58,438 bases of DNA from Bacillota bacterium (GCA_023415235.1 JAEZLP010000009.1:1-58438); one strand, 5' to 3'; shown: positions 1 through 8,831, counted from the first letter of the stretch. The notes: generated by a model from the sequence alone, not told the origin. A program made the numbers and translations.

Positions 1-4
1 GATC

Positions 5-32
5 GCGTCAAGTTAGGACGGGAAAAATAAAG
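5..32. repeat. Left terminal inverted repeat of the IS
   Basis: It contains TTAGGACGGGAAAAATAAAG, whose reverse complement recurs at 1530-1549 with one mismatch. A weaker match extends outward to position 5. Confidence 0.85.
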
Positions 33-64
33 CTAGAGTTTCCCCATAGTCAAAAGTCTGTGTA

Positions 65-1453
65 TTAAATCCCTCGAAACGCTCGTAATGCTAGTGCCAA
101 TTGAGTACGCTTTCCAGAATTAAGAGCAGGCAGGTTGCCAATTGTTTCTCCGCTAACTTTTCGCATCTTTTTCCTGCATACTTTTAAATCCAGTTCAATT
201 ATTCTTGCTTCTCTGATTCGTTCCTGTTTCTTTCTTAATGCCAGCTGAAACAGATTGCCCCTGTTTGCAGCAAATACTCTTAGTCTTGCCATCTGATCGA
301 CTCCCTCGCGGCTCCATCCAAGCGGCCTGGAGCTGAGACGGTCGGAATAGATATGACTGATGTGTCCTTCGGCACTGCAGCCGGAATAATCCTTGGAATA
401 GTGATGCTTGATGTTTTCCCAATGATTCATGATGTAGGTCTTTGATTCTTTCACTGCTTGTGCTTTTGTCTCTGCCTCTGTCGCATCCTTGATGGTTTCA
501 AATACGATTTTTAAGTATTCTTTATCTTCTCTTTTGATGGCTCTCCAGATCTCTCTTTCTGCATTTTCAATATGTGATCCTGCTGTCTTTATTGCTTTGT
601 TCAGATGATACCGGTCGAGCACAAAGATGCTCTTGTTGATGATGGCTGCTCCTGCTTTAATCCAGCTTGCACCATCACCGGACAAGTATATTTTTTCGAT
701 TTGATCATACTCATACGCCTGATCAATGTAGCTTGCCACCTCGTTCCAGAGTTCTTCCGGTTCCTTGTACATTCCCCCGAAATATCTTGGATTCTGTAGT
801 TTCCACCTGTTTCCCCCGATCTGTACCCGCCCTTCATGTACATACACCAGCTTTGGTTCTGCACAGCCTCCGCTCTGAAGGGCTACATGGTCCTCATCTG
901 CTTCGATGTAGAGGACTTTCGGGGTTTCTTTTGATCTTGTAATTCTCACATCGTCATTGCTGACAGGGCCTAGTTCCCGTATGGCATTCATCACACTCTG
1001 ACTTGAGATTTCAAGCGTCTCGGTAGCTTTCCTGCCGCTTCTTGCGTATGGAGTTTCAATCGCCTCCTCAATCAACTTTGCTTTCAAGGAGACATCCATC
1101 TTGTCGTATGCATCGATTCCCATCAGTTCATCCGATAAATACCGATATTCGGTTTCTCTCTTATGCTTGTAGTAGGTTCTTTGATAATTTACTTCTCCGA
1201 ATATGGTTGCAAGGGTATTCGGTTTCTTGCTCTCATGAACATACCAGTTCTGCTTCCTGCGGGAATCACTTTTCACAAGAGAATCCATCATTTCCAATGC
1301 TTCCTTCGTCAAGATCGCTCCGGCCTGATCAAGTGCTTTCTTGATCTCGATCACAAATTCGGAGATGTCTTTCTTTTCAATCAATAATTTTTCAAAGTTT
1401 TCCTCAAAACTCCTAGTGATTAATCCGACAATTTCAGTTATACTATTTTTCAT
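65..1453 (-). CDS. ISLre2-family (UPF0236-like) transposase
   Basis: This 462-residue protein matches the usual size of ISLre2 transposases and carries out cut/copy of its own element. Recognisable parts are an N-terminal helical region, the stretch beginning YIEADEDHVALQ near residue 185 (acidic residues of the presumed catalytic core), and YLSGDGASWIKAG followed by DRYHLNKAI near residues 255-285. The ATG at 1453 has a GGAGG ribosome-binding site nine bases upstream. The frame is intact from end to end and lies inside matching inverted repeats. I recognise the family from overall sequence; the exact catalytic residues are inferred. Confidence 0.9.
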   Translation of the reverse strand: MKNSITEIVGLITRSFEENFEKLLIEKKDISEFVIEIKKALDQAGAILTKEALEMMDSLVKSDSRRKQNWYVHESKKPNTLATIFGEVNYQRTYYKHKRETEYRYLSDELMGIDAYDKMDVSLKAKLIEEAIETPYARSGRKATETLEISSQSVMNAIRELGPVSNDDVRITRSKETPKVLYIEADEDHVALQSGGCAEPKLVYVHEGRVQIGGNRWKLQNPRYFGGMYKEPEELWNEVASYIDQAYEYDQIEKIYLSGDGASWIKAGAAIINKSIFVLDRYHLNKAIKTAGSHIENAEREIWRAIKREDKEYLKIVFETIKDATEAETKAQAVKESKTYIMNHWENIKHHYSKDYSGCSAEGHISHIYSDRLSSRPLGWSREGVDQMARLRVFAANRGNLFQLALRKKQERIREARIIELDLKVCRKKMRKVSGETIGNLPALNSGKRTQLALALRAFRGI

Positions 1454-1529
1454 AAGAGTGCCTCCGTTATCTATGTTTTTGTCGTTATTAACATCATAAC
1501 ATATGAGGTCACTCTTATTTTTTTATTTT

Positions 1530-1557
1530 CTTTATTTTTCCCGTCTTAATTTCACAC
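1530..1557. repeat. Right terminal inverted repeat of the IS
   Basis: It contains CTTTATTTTTCCCGTCTTAA, the partner of the left end. It lies about 77 bases upstream of the transposase start, so the transposase promoter lies in between. Confidence 0.85.
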
Positions 1558-1581
1558 TAAGGATTCAACTGCGACAAAAAT

Positions 1582-1597
1582 CGCAAAAATATTTGCG
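1582..1597 (-). terminator. Small rho-independent terminator after the DMT transporter
   Basis: On the minus strand the stem CGCAAA-TATT-TTTGCG is followed by ATTTTTG, just after the stop codon at 1601. The stem is only 6 bp, so it is probably weak. Confidence 0.45.
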
Positions 1598-1600
1598 GAA

Positions 1601-2464
1601 TTATTCTACTGGATGGCGGGAATACCGGTAGGTGAGCAGCGAAGCGAGTACGACCAGCGCCCCCCCGAGCAGCGAGGTATAGGGAACGGTTTCCCCCAGG
1701 ATCACATAACCCAGAAGCATGGAGAACAAAATGCCGGAGTAGTTGTAAATGCTGACCTCGGATACCGGTGCCATGCGATAGGCATAGGTAAGGGCGATTT
1801 GACCGAAGCCTCCGAAGGTGCCCATGAGCAGAAGTAAGAGAAAATCTTTTGGGCTTGGCAGGGTCATGTCCAGCGCAAAGAAGGGGAGGGACACCACGGA
1901 ACAGAAGGTGGAAAAGTGCATGATGACGGTGACCGCATCCACCTTATCCTTGAAATAAGCCAACAGGGTGTAGGACACGCTGGAAAAAATCGCGCACATA
2001 AACGCCAGAAAGAGAGGGAGCACATTGGAGTGGAAGGATGGATTCGCCACCAAAAATGCCCCGCTGAACGCGATCAGCAGCGCGGGTATCTGAATCCTTG
2101 CGATTTTTTCCTTCAGGAAAAGAAATGCAAAGAGGGTGATCAAAAACGGGGAGAGCTTGCTCAGGATTGTCACATCGGCCTGGGCGGCACGGGAAGCGGC
2201 ATAGAACAGGGAAACAAGCCCCAGAAGGCCGAAAATTGAACGCATAAAAAGCAATGGCTGATATTTTCTCGGTCCGAACATGGAAAGGCCGTGCCTTCTG
2301 ATGATCACAAAGCAGAGGACAAGACTGACAATGTTGCGGAAGAATACCTGCTCCATGAGGGGGATCCGGGCTCCCGTAATATTGATAATGACCTGCATAG
2401 TGGAAAACAGAAGAGCGGAAAGCAGCATCAGCAGGATGCCCTTCTGTTTGGTTGTTGTTTTCAT
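1601..2464 (-). CDS. EamA/DMT-superfamily membrane transporter
   Basis: This 287-residue integral membrane protein has about ten hydrophobic segments arranged as two EamA halves (roughly residues 8-140 and 150-282). That is the usual length and duplicated layout for drug/metabolite exporters. The N-terminal half contains FFRNIVSLVLCFVIIRRHG and the second half contains YTLLAYFKDKVDAVTVIMHFSTF. Such proteins export amino acids or other small metabolites; the substrate cannot be read from sequence. The start ATG at 2464 has a GGGAGG site about ten bases upstream. It is probably monocistronic, because the next gene upstream is 41 bases away with its own ribosome-binding site. Confidence 0.85.
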   Translation of the reverse strand: MKTTTKQKGILLMLLSALLFSTMQVIINITGARIPLMEQVFFRNIVSLVLCFVIIRRHGLSMFGPRKYQPLLFMRSIFGLLGLVSLFYAASRAAQADVTILSKLSPFLITLFAFLFLKEKIARIQIPALLIAFSGAFLVANPSFHSNVLPLFLAFMCAIFSSVSYTLLAYFKDKVDAVTVIMHFSTFCSVVSLPFFALDMTLPSPKDFLLLLLMGTFGGFGQIALTYAYRMAPVSEVSIYNYSGILFSMLLGYVILGETVPYTSLLGGALVVLASLLTYRYSRHPVE

Positions 2465-2505
2465 TTTCTGCAGCCTCCCTTCCCCAATGGACTGAGTTTC
2501 TGATA

Positions 2506-3108
2506 TTATAGCCGGATTCTTTTTTCGAGATTCTTCCGGAAGAACTGAATGGTCGGACCGGTGATCAATCCCACAATGATGGTGCCGATTCCGAAGGCGC
2601 CTCCCAACAATATTCCGATCAATATCACCGCAATATCAAAGGCAACCTTGCACCAGCGAAATTGTTTCTTTGTTCGTTCGGAGACGATGATGGGGATCAT
2701 GTCGGCCGCCGATATGCCAAACTGTACGGAAAGGTACAGCGCAATGGCAAAAGCAAGGGTGAGATAAGCGATGATGAAAAACACGATTCTGACGATCAGC
2801 ACGGATTCCGGGGTTACCACAAAGGTGAAAACCTTCACGAACATGTCGATGGAGGGCCCCACAATGATCAGTGAGAGCACCGTTGCAACGCTGATATATC
2901 GGCGGTCCACAAAAAAAGTAACAATGATTACGGCAAAATAAAAGCCGAGACTGGCCATACCCACCGTGGTGTGAAACACATTTGCCAGACCCGCCGAGAA
3001 CACGCTGATGGAGTCAAGACCGAAACCAGCCAGAATAAAGAGACTGATCGCCATACCGTTGATCAGAAAAGCGGCAACGACCAGTAAGGTTTTTTTCAAT
3101 ATAAGCAT
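2506..3108 (-). CDS. YczE/YitT-like integral membrane protein
   Basis: This is a 200-residue protein with about five or six membrane helices. It resembles the YczE/YyaS group of membrane proteins of unknown function (FGLDSISVFSAGLANVF near residue 28, GILLGGAFGIGTIIVGLITGPTIQFF near the C-terminus). I placed the start at the ATG at 3106-3108 because it is preceded by AGGAGGT six bases upstream. The frame remains open further, to 3381, but that extension would run into the divergent gene at 3263 and has no membrane-protein character. The C-terminus ends in a basic tail. The function is unknown; small-molecule or regulatory membrane roles have been proposed for relatives. Confidence 0.75.
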   Translation of the reverse strand: MLILKKTLLVVAAFLINGMAISLFILAGFGLDSISVFSAGLANVFHTTVGMASLGFYFAVIIVTFFVDRRYISVATVLSLIIVGPSIDMFVKVFTFVVTPESVLIVRIVFFIIAYLTLAFAIALYLSVQFGISAADMIPIIVSERTKKQFRWCKVAFDIAVILIGILLGGAFGIGTIIVGLITGPTIQFFRKNLEKRIRL

Positions 3109-3262
3109 GGGACCTCCTGTAAAATATTGTGCCCTATTATCATACCACAATCGCTCCAAGGATACATACGGTTTTCTTTTATTTATCAAGGAAGTGTTGA
3201 ATCTTGTCATATCTTGGGGTAAACTGTAGAAAACGGCGCCATACCGGATACAGGAGAATTTG

Positions 3263-5866
3263 ATGACGAAAGTAAGAAGCGTTATAAAAACGATAATTGG
3301 AGAATCAAAGAGGGAGAAACAATTCTTTTTTGTCTCTTTTCTTTTCGTACTTATAATTTGTGCCTTAATGATCCGGGGCATTTGGCTTCAAGCTTTAGCC
3401 GAGACAAGCGAGGAAGCTCTGACACTGGCCTCCGTAGCGGAAGCGGGCCTGGAAAACGCCAGTATCGAAAGCCTTTCCGCCAGCGCGGACGACGTGTTCA
3501 AGAGGGAGTTTATCGAAACAAAAAGGAGCCTGGAAAAGATTGTATCCGCCCATCAGGAGGTTCAATTCGCCTATATTTTCATGCAAAAGGGAGACAAAAT
3601 ATACTTTGCGGCAGATTCCGCGACGGTAGGTTCCAAGGATTATTCGCCTCCGGGCATGGAATACACCGAGGTGGACGAGGGAACCCTGCGGGCTTTCAGG
3701 GAAGGGGAAACGGTTGTGGCTGCCAGCACAGACCGCTGGGGCACATGGGTCAGCGTGATGGTCCCCATGAAAGATTCTTCTGGCAAGGTCATTGCTGTCA
3801 TGGGAATCGATTATGCTCCGGAGCACTGGTACAAAAAGCCTGTCAGTATCACCACGCAGGCAACTCTGATCGCCGTCTGCATTGTCCTGTTATACCTGTC
3901 CCTGATGGCGGTTTTACATATCAATATATCCTTGAAGGAGGAAAAACGTAAGCTGTCGGAGGCCAATGAAAGGATCTTGGAGGAGGAGGAGCTTTTTCGC
4001 ACCGTTTTCGAACAGTCGCCCGTTGGGATATCGATCAACAGCAGCAGTTCTCTCGATCACAACGCCATGTATGAAAAGATTGTAGGGCGGGGTGCGGAGG
4101 AAATCATAGCCATAGGCTGGGAAAGCTTTACCCACCCGGAGGATCTCCAGACAGAGCTTCCGCTGTATGAAAAATTCAAGAATGAAGAAATAAGCGGCTA
4201 CAACCTTGAAAAGCGGTACATCAAGCCCGACGGCAGCATCGTATGGTGCAATGTCACGGTGGCGGCGCTGAACATGAACAGAGAATCCGATGACTATTTG
4301 TGCATCGTGGAGGACATTACCGAACGGGTCAGGGCGGAAAAGGATCTGCGGGAAAGGGAAAGAAGCTATTTAGTACTGCTTTCCAATTTGCCGGGCATGG
4401 CCTATCGCTGCCGATATGATGAGGAATGGACCATGCTTTTCGTATCGGAGGGCTGCCTGGAATTGACCGGATACCACTCCGCAAGCCTCCTTCACAACAG
4501 GGATATTTCCTTCAACGAGCTGATTGTTCCAAAATACCGCCAGTTTTTATGGGAGAAATGGGTCAGTATCGTAAAAAATAGAACGAAGCTGTCGGAAGAA
4601 TACGAGATCATAACCGCTTCCGGTGAAATAAAATGGGTTCTGGAGCAGGGACAGGCGGTCTACGATGAAAACGGAAACGTGGAAGCCCTGGAGGGTCTGA
4701 TTATCGATATTACGGACCGCAAGAAAAAGGAAGAGGAAATCCTGTACCTCAACAACCATGACCACCTCACCGGTATCTATAACCGCCGGTTCCTGGAATC
4801 GGAAATGAATCGGCTTGATCGGGAAGAGTTCCTTCCCCTCTCCGTCATGATCGGGGATATCAACGGGGTCAAGCTTGTCAACGATGCATTCGGTCATGCG
4901 CAAGGCGATATCCTGATCAAGGAAACTGCGCGGATCATCCTAAACTGCTGCCGGAAAGAAGATGTCGTAGCCAGAACGGGCGGGGACGAATTTGTGATTC
5001 TGATGCCGAATACGGACCGGGTGACGGCCAACGGAATTCTGGAGAAAATTAAAAGAAAGTGCGAAGAATACAACCGGGATGTTTCCAATGAAGCCTATTC
5101 CATCAACATCTCCCTGGGCCATGCGACCAAGGAGAAAGCAGAGGAGAGCTTTGAGGAAATTACAAAGCTGGCGGAGGATTTTATGTACAAGCGCAAGCTG
5201 CTTGAGCACAAGAGCTCTCACAGCGTCATACTGTCCTCCATCAAGGCAACCATGTATGAGAGAAGCCATGAAACCCAGGAGCATGCGGAACGGCTTACCT
5301 ACCTTTCCAGGGAACTGGGCAAAAGGCTGAGGCTGACTCAGCAGGGGCTTGACGAGCTGGAGCTGGTTGCCACCCTTCATGATATCGGCAAGGTCGGAAT
5401 TGATGACCGGATCTTAAATAAACCGGACAAGCTTACCGATGAAGAATGGATCGAAATGAAAAAGCACTCGGAGATCGGATATCGGATCGCCATGTCTTCT
5501 CCGGATCTTGTCCCAATTGCGGAGTATATCCTCTCCCACCACGAACGCTGGGACGGACAGGGGTATCCCCAGGGGATCAGGGGGGAAGAAATCCCTTTGA
5601 TTTCCAGAATTGTATCGATTGTGGACGCCTTTGACGCCATGACCGAAGATCGATCCTACCGGCAGGCCATGACCCCGGCGGAGGCCGCCGATGAGATCCG
5701 ACGCAATGCGGGGACACAGTTTGATCCCAGGCTGGTCAAGCTGTTTCTGGAAAAGGTCCTTCCCAATTACAGAAGGGATGGTACCCCCGAGGCCAAGGGC
5801 GAGAAGGGATTTCAAATGAATCAAATAGCATTCATTCTAGAGAGCAACGAGAACAAGGAGCAGTGA
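3263..5866 (+). CDS. Membrane sensor PAS-PAS-GGDEF-HD-GYP c-di-GMP enzyme
   Basis: This 867-residue protein has a membrane segment at about 21-43, an extracytoplasmic sensor region to about 195, and a second membrane segment near 198-218. Two PAS domains follow (about 245-355 and 365-485), then GGDEF (about 490-650) and HD-GYP (about 655-840). GGDEF residues are at 573-577 with an RKED inhibitory-site motif five residues before them, so the cyclase site and its feedback site look intact. The HD pair is at 706-707, and HHERWDGQGYP begins at 759, so the phosphodiesterase also looks intact. It should both make and break c-di-GMP in response to an outside and a PAS signal. I preferred the ATG at 3263 to the TTG just before it because AGGAG lies six bases upstream of the ATG. 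Confidence 0.92.
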   Translation: MTKVRSVIKTIIGESKREKQFFFVSFLFVLIICALMIRGIWLQALAETSEEALTLASVAEAGLENASIESLSASADDVFKREFIETKRSLEKIVSAHQEVQFAYIFMQKGDKIYFAADSATVGSKDYSPPGMEYTEVDEGTLRAFREGETVVAASTDRWGTWVSVMVPMKDSSGKVIAVMGIDYAPEHWYKKPVSITTQATLIAVCIVLLYLSLMAVLHINISLKEEKRKLSEANERILEEEELFRTVFEQSPVGISINSSSSLDHNAMYEKIVGRGAEEIIAIGWESFTHPEDLQTELPLYEKFKNEEISGYNLEKRYIKPDGSIVWCNVTVAALNMNRESDDYLCIVEDITERVRAEKDLRERERSYLVLLSNLPGMAYRCRYDEEWTMLFVSEGCLELTGYHSASLLHNRDISFNELIVPKYRQFLWEKWVSIVKNRTKLSEEYEIITASGEIKWVLEQGQAVYDENGNVEALEGLIIDITDRKKKEEEILYLNNHDHLTGIYNRRFLESEMNRLDREEFLPLSVMIGDINGVKLVNDAFGHAQGDILIKETARIILNCCRKEDVVARTGGDEFVILMPNTDRVTANGILEKIKRKCEEYNRDVSNEAYSINISLGHATKEKAEESFEEITKLAEDFMYKRKLLEHKSSHSVILSSIKATMYERSHETQEHAERLTYLSRELGKRLRLTQQGLDELELVATLHDIGKVGIDDRILNKPDKLTDEEWIEMKKHSEIGYRIAMSSPDLVPIAEYILSHHERWDGQGYPQGIRGEEIPLISRIVSIVDAFDAMTEDRSYRQAMTPAEAADEIRRNAGTQFDPRLVKLFLEKVLPNYRRDGTPEAKGEKGFQMNQIAFILESNENKEQ

Positions 5867-5890
5867 TCAGACTGCTCCTTGTTCTTTTTT
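5851..5890 (+). terminator. Rho-independent terminator overlapping the end of the GGDEF/HD-GYP gene
   Basis: A perfect 13-bp stem (5851-5863 with 5872-5884) is followed by six T. The left arm encodes the last codons of the gene, and the stop codon lies in the loop. Confidence 0.9.
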
Positions 5891-5906
5891 GTTCTGTCCC
5901 TGATGG

Positions 5907-6068
5907 CTATCTGCCGTTTCTCAGGTCGTTGTTTTGGTTGTTTCGTACGTTTTTATCGTTGGAATTGTTCTGCGCGTTTCTGACATTCTGATCATTTTGG
6001 GTGTTTCTGAGATTTCTCTCATTATTGTCCTGCGCATTCCGTACATTTTGATCCTTATTCTTATCCAC
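5907..6068 (-). CDS. Tiny Asn/Gln/Arg-rich repeat protein (53 aa)
   Basis: A 53-residue reading frame opens with GTG at 6066-6068, seven bases after a strong AGGAGG, and stops at 5907. The product is made of imperfect repeats of the type QNVRNAQ / RNTQNDQ / VRNNQNN. It contains no aromatic residue, no Cys, and only two hydrophobic side chains larger than Val (both Leu). It has no signal peptide or membrane segment. I recognise no family. The ribosome-binding site and protein-level repeat make it a credible gene although it is short. It lies between the terminator of the GGDEF gene and the divergent DUF2512-type gene. It could be a small disordered, spore- or nucleic-acid-associated protein, but that is only a guess from composition. 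Confidence 0.6.
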   Translation of the reverse strand: MDKNKDQNVRNAQDNNERNLRNTQNDQNVRNAQNNSNDKNVRNNQNNDLRNGR

Positions 6069-6179
6069 CAGATCACCTCCTGCCCGTAGTATTGCCAGAA
6101 AAAAGGGAAATATTCGCCGGACGCATATTTTATACAGACCGAGGAAAGCCTAGTTGAAAAAGGAGGAATCATCTCACCC

Positions 6180-6545
6180 ATGAAGCATATCTCTTTTCTG
6201 GCAGTAAAATGTCTTGTTATATCGGCAGTATCGCTTATCGTTCTCGGCATATACACGGATCTGGACATGCAGCAGATCCTGGCGCTTTCCCTTGCGGTAG
6301 TTGTCACATCCTATCTGATCGGTGACCTGCTTATTCTATCCGTGTTCAATAATACCGTGGCGGCTGTGGCGGATGCGGGGCTCGCCTGGCTCCTCCTTTA
6401 TCTGGGCAATTATATCTGGACAGACAGCCATATTTCTCTGATCAGCTCCCTGACTGCCGCGGCAATCATCGGAATCGGGGAGATCCTTCTCCATCCGCTT
6501 ATGGAAAACAACCTTCCGGCAAGAAGACAAAATGGATTGAATTAA
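6180..6545 (+). CDS. DUF2512 (YndM-like) four-helix membrane protein
   Basis: The 121-residue product has four hydrophobic segments (about 6-24, 30-52, 56-76 and 82-106) in short succession, the layout of the YndM/DUF2512 family of Bacilli and Clostridia. Motifs such as YLIGDLLILSVFNNTVAAVADAGLAW support this. The function of the family is not established. The ATG at 6180 follows an AAGGAGG sequence by about 13 bases, a long but usable spacing. The gene stands divergent to the Asn-rich small gene and 63 bases ahead of the HD hydrolase gene on the same strand. Confidence 0.75.
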   Translation: MKHISFLAVKCLVISAVSLIVLGIYTDLDMQQILALSLAVVVTSYLIGDLLILSVFNNTVAAVADAGLAWLLLYLGNYIWTDSHISLISSLTAAAIIGIGEILLHPLMENNLPARRQNGLN

Positions 6546-6608
6546 GTTCCCAATTGAAATAGAATACAGGTAGGACAATTGCTCTGTAAGGAGGCGAGAT
6601 GCTGCGCC

Positions 6609-7160
6609 ATGAACAAGGATTTTATCATTACGTTTTCAAAGCGGAAATTCTCTCCGCTTCATGCGAAGCCGGAGGAAATCGATATTATCGACATCGCCCA
6701 TGCCTTATCTCTCATGTGCAGGGCAAACGGCCATATCCGGCATTTTTACAGTGTCGCGCAGCACTGCCTGAACTGTTCCCTGGAAGCGGCGGCGAGAGGG
6801 CTTCCGGAGAAAATCCAGCTGGCCTGCCTGCTTCATGACGCGAGCGAAGCATATATCTCCGACATCACAAGGCCGATTAAGCGCAGCCTGCCGCAATACC
6901 TTGCCTTTGAAGAGGTGCTGCAGAATCAGATCTATGACAGGCTCAACCTGTCCCGACTGAAATCGGAAGAGCAAGCAATTGTAAAGGAAATCGACGACGC
7001 TCTGCTTTATTATGAGCTTCTGGATCTGATGGGAGAAGAGATCTTCGAGAACCGACCAGAAATCACCGGAATACCGGATCTTTCCCAAAGAGATTTCAAC
7101 TCGGTCAAGGAAGCTTTCCTTGCGGAATACGACAAGCTGATTTCAGCGCTGTCCGCCTAA
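6609..7160 (+). CDS. HD-domain nucleotidase-like hydrolase (YfdR/YfbR type)
   Basis: The protein (about 183 residues) carries the metal-binding HD pattern: HFYSVAQHC, then LLHDASEAYISDI, then later DDALLYYELL. This is the pattern of the YfdR/YfbR group of small HD phosphohydrolases, which remove phosphate from deoxynucleoside monophosphates. YfdR relatives are common in prophages and genomes alike; no other phage gene is nearby. The start is uncertain. The ATG at 6609 has GGAGG 14 bases upstream; a TTG at 6579 in the same frame would add ten residues. The stop overlaps by four bases the stop of the convergent gene on the other strand. Confidence 0.8.
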   Translation: MNKDFIITFSKRKFSPLHAKPEEIDIIDIAHALSLMCRANGHIRHFYSVAQHCLNCSLEAAARGLPEKIQLACLLHDASEAYISDITRPIKRSLPQYLAFEEVLQNQIYDRLNLSRLKSEEQAIVKEIDDALLYYELLDLMGEEIFENRPEITGIPDLSQRDFNSVKEAFLAEYDKLISALSA

Positions 7161-7417
7161 AGCTGCGTCCCGGTTCTCTTTTTCGTTTCCATGGCGTCGC
7201 CCACCATCATCAGCTCCGTATCGATCAGCTTCTTGGAACGGTCCACAACCTCGTACAGCATTTTAAATTGGTTCTGGGCCGTATCATATAAATACTGTTC
7301 CCGGGCGGACAATCCGGAATCGGGAACCGTTGAATAAAATTCGTCCAGCTTTTGATTAATCACTTCGGTATACTGTTCAAACCAGGCTTTTTTCTGAAAT
7401 AAATCCTCTTTCCACAT
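7157..7417 (-). CDS. Small soluble helical protein, unknown
   Basis: An 86-residue reading frame with an AAGGAG site upstream of the ATG at 7417. The product is predicted to be mostly helical and soluble (KKAWFEQYTEVINQKLDEFY, then NQFKMLYEVVDRSKKLIDTE), with no signal peptide, no membrane segment and no Cys. I do not recognise the family. Its last four bases overlap the end of the HD hydrolase gene on the opposite strand. The next gene upstream, nagZ-like, is on the same strand but separated from it by about 78 bases. Confidence 0.6.
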   Translation of the reverse strand: MWKEDLFQKKAWFEQYTEVINQKLDEFYSTVPDSGLSAREQYLYDTAQNQFKMLYEVVDRSKKLIDTELMMVGDAMETKKRTGTQL

Positions 7418-7494
7418 CCTAAAAAGACTCCTTTTTCTCTGATTATTCTATGGCTTTATTATGGTCAAATCGCGGAAGTTCATACCTGCGGCCG

Positions 7495-8646
7495 TCAATT
7501 TTCAAGAAGGCCAAGGCTTGCTTTCCATGCAAGGATTCTCATCACGGATTCATCGATTCTCTTTTCCGAAATTGTTCCGTCCTTGACCGCGGCAATGACG
7601 GCGGGAATCTGGATGTCAAAATCGGATGCGATCAGAAGATCGTTTCCGGCCTTGATTGCCATCACGACCGACGCCTCGTCGCCTGTGAAATCTTTAATGG
7701 CGTCCATCCGCAAATCATCGGTCATGATAACGCCGGTAAAGGAAAGCTCGTTTCTCAGAATCTCATGGACCCGCGGGGATAAGGATGCCGGGAGGGTTTC
7801 GTCCATGGATACAACGGTATTATGGCTGACCATGACACTGCCCGCTCCTGCTTCGATGCCAGCCTGAAACGGGATAAAATCGGAGCGCAGAAAGGACTCG
7901 TAGCTTCTCTCGTCCACAGCGCTTCCTTTATGGGTGTCATCATTGCCGCCGTAGCCGGGAAAATGCTTCAGCGTACATCCGAGACCGCTGCCCTGCGCGG
8001 CTTCCACGACGGTCTTTACGTATTCGGCCGTCTCCACCGCGCTTTTTCCAAAGGTCCTTTCGTGGATAAAATCGCTGGGATTCGTGGAAATATCACAGAC
8101 AGGAGCCAGGTTCAGATTGATGCCCAGGCTCTTGAGGAGGGCGGCCTTTTCTTTAGCATCCTCGGCGATCAGGGGATATCCTCCTTCCGCAAACAGGGAT
8201 TGAGGCGAACGGAACGGTTCGGAACGGAATTCCGGGTATTTGCTGATTCGGACCACATTTCCTCCTTCTTCATCGACACCGATGAGCAGCTTGACCTCTG
8301 ACGCCTTCTGATAGCTGTCAAGTCTGGATTTTAAAGTGGTTATCGTATGATCCCGGATGTCAGGGGCAAATAAAATATATCCTCCGGGCGCATAGGTCTC
8401 TATGTCCGACACAGCGGTATATTTCCTGCAGCGGACTAAAAACATCTGGCCCACCTTTTCTTCCAGCGTCATGCTGTCCAGAATCCTCTGCGCCGTCTGT
8501 CCTTCGGCGGGAGATGCAAACTCGTGATCCTTGGCTGCCGGTCCTTCCTTGGGCCCGGTAAGAAGAAGGACGCCGAAAAGAGCAAGCGCCGGCAGCAGTA
8601 TGGCCACAAGCAGGATCCGGGGACGTCTGAAGCGGATTTGTTTCAT
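7495..8646 (-). CDS. nagZ: Beta-N-acetylhexosaminidase, glycoside hydrolase family 3 (NagZ-like), membrane-anchored
   Basis: This 383-residue enzyme begins with a basic stretch and one hydrophobic segment (about 10-30), so it is secreted or membrane-anchored outside the cell. The GH3 domain follows: IGVDEEGGNVVRI, LKHFPGYGGNDDTH (the family loop with the general acid/base His) and VIMTDDLRMDAI (the nucleophile Asp region). These are the NagZ hallmarks, so it probably removes N-acetylglucosamine from cell-wall fragments. The length is normal for a single-domain GH3 enzyme. The start ATG at 8646 has AGGAGG eight bases upstream. Confidence 0.88.
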   Translation of the reverse strand: MKQIRFRRPRILLVAILLPALALFGVLLLTGPKEGPAAKDHEFASPAEGQTAQRILDSMTLEEKVGQMFLVRCRKYTAVSDIETYAPGGYILFAPDIRDHTITTLKSRLDSYQKASEVKLLIGVDEEGGNVVRISKYPEFRSEPFRSPQSLFAEGGYPLIAEDAKEKAALLKSLGINLNLAPVCDISTNPSDFIHERTFGKSAVETAEYVKTVVEAAQGSGLGCTLKHFPGYGGNDDTHKGSAVDERSYESFLRSDFIPFQAGIEAGAGSVMVSHNTVVSMDETLPASLSPRVHEILRNELSFTGVIMTDDLRMDAIKDFTGDEASVVMAIKAGNDLLIASDFDIQIPAVIAAVKDGTISEKRIDESVMRILAWKASLGLLEN

Positions 8647-8831
8647 TTCCGTTCCTCCTAAAAAGCTGTAAATATTTGGTTATAGTCTATCATGCCAGAC
8701 AGAGCTGGTCAAGGGAGCGACTCAGCATCGGGACCATAACGATACGTATTGACTCCGATATGGAAAAATGATACATTTAAGGTATGTATACGTAATGTAT
8801 GCAAATATTTTAAAAAGGTGGTAATGATTAG

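Larger units (their letters stand above)
5..1557 (-). mobile_element. ISLre2-family insertion sequence, apparently complete
   Basis: The element consists of one transposase gene bounded by imperfect inverted ends of about 28 bp. The innermost 20 bases of the ends (13-32 and 1530-1549) match at 19 of 20 positions when one is reverse-complemented, and similarity continues outwards to about positions 5 and 1557. The size of about 1.55 kb and the one-gene layout fit ISLre2 elements of Firmicutes. The expected short target duplication cannot be tested because only four bases lie to the left. The transposase frame is open throughout, so the element may still be active. Confidence 0.85.

Noticed and set aside
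3109..3381. N-terminal extension of the YczE-like protein
   Set aside because: The extension overlaps the divergent GGDEF gene and lacks a ribosome-binding site; the ATG at 3108 has a near-perfect one.
5921..6307. A 128-residue open frame on the minus strand
   Set aside because: It reads antisense through the DUF2512-type gene and out of frame through the Asn-rich small gene, which has the better ribosome-binding site and a repeat structure at protein level.
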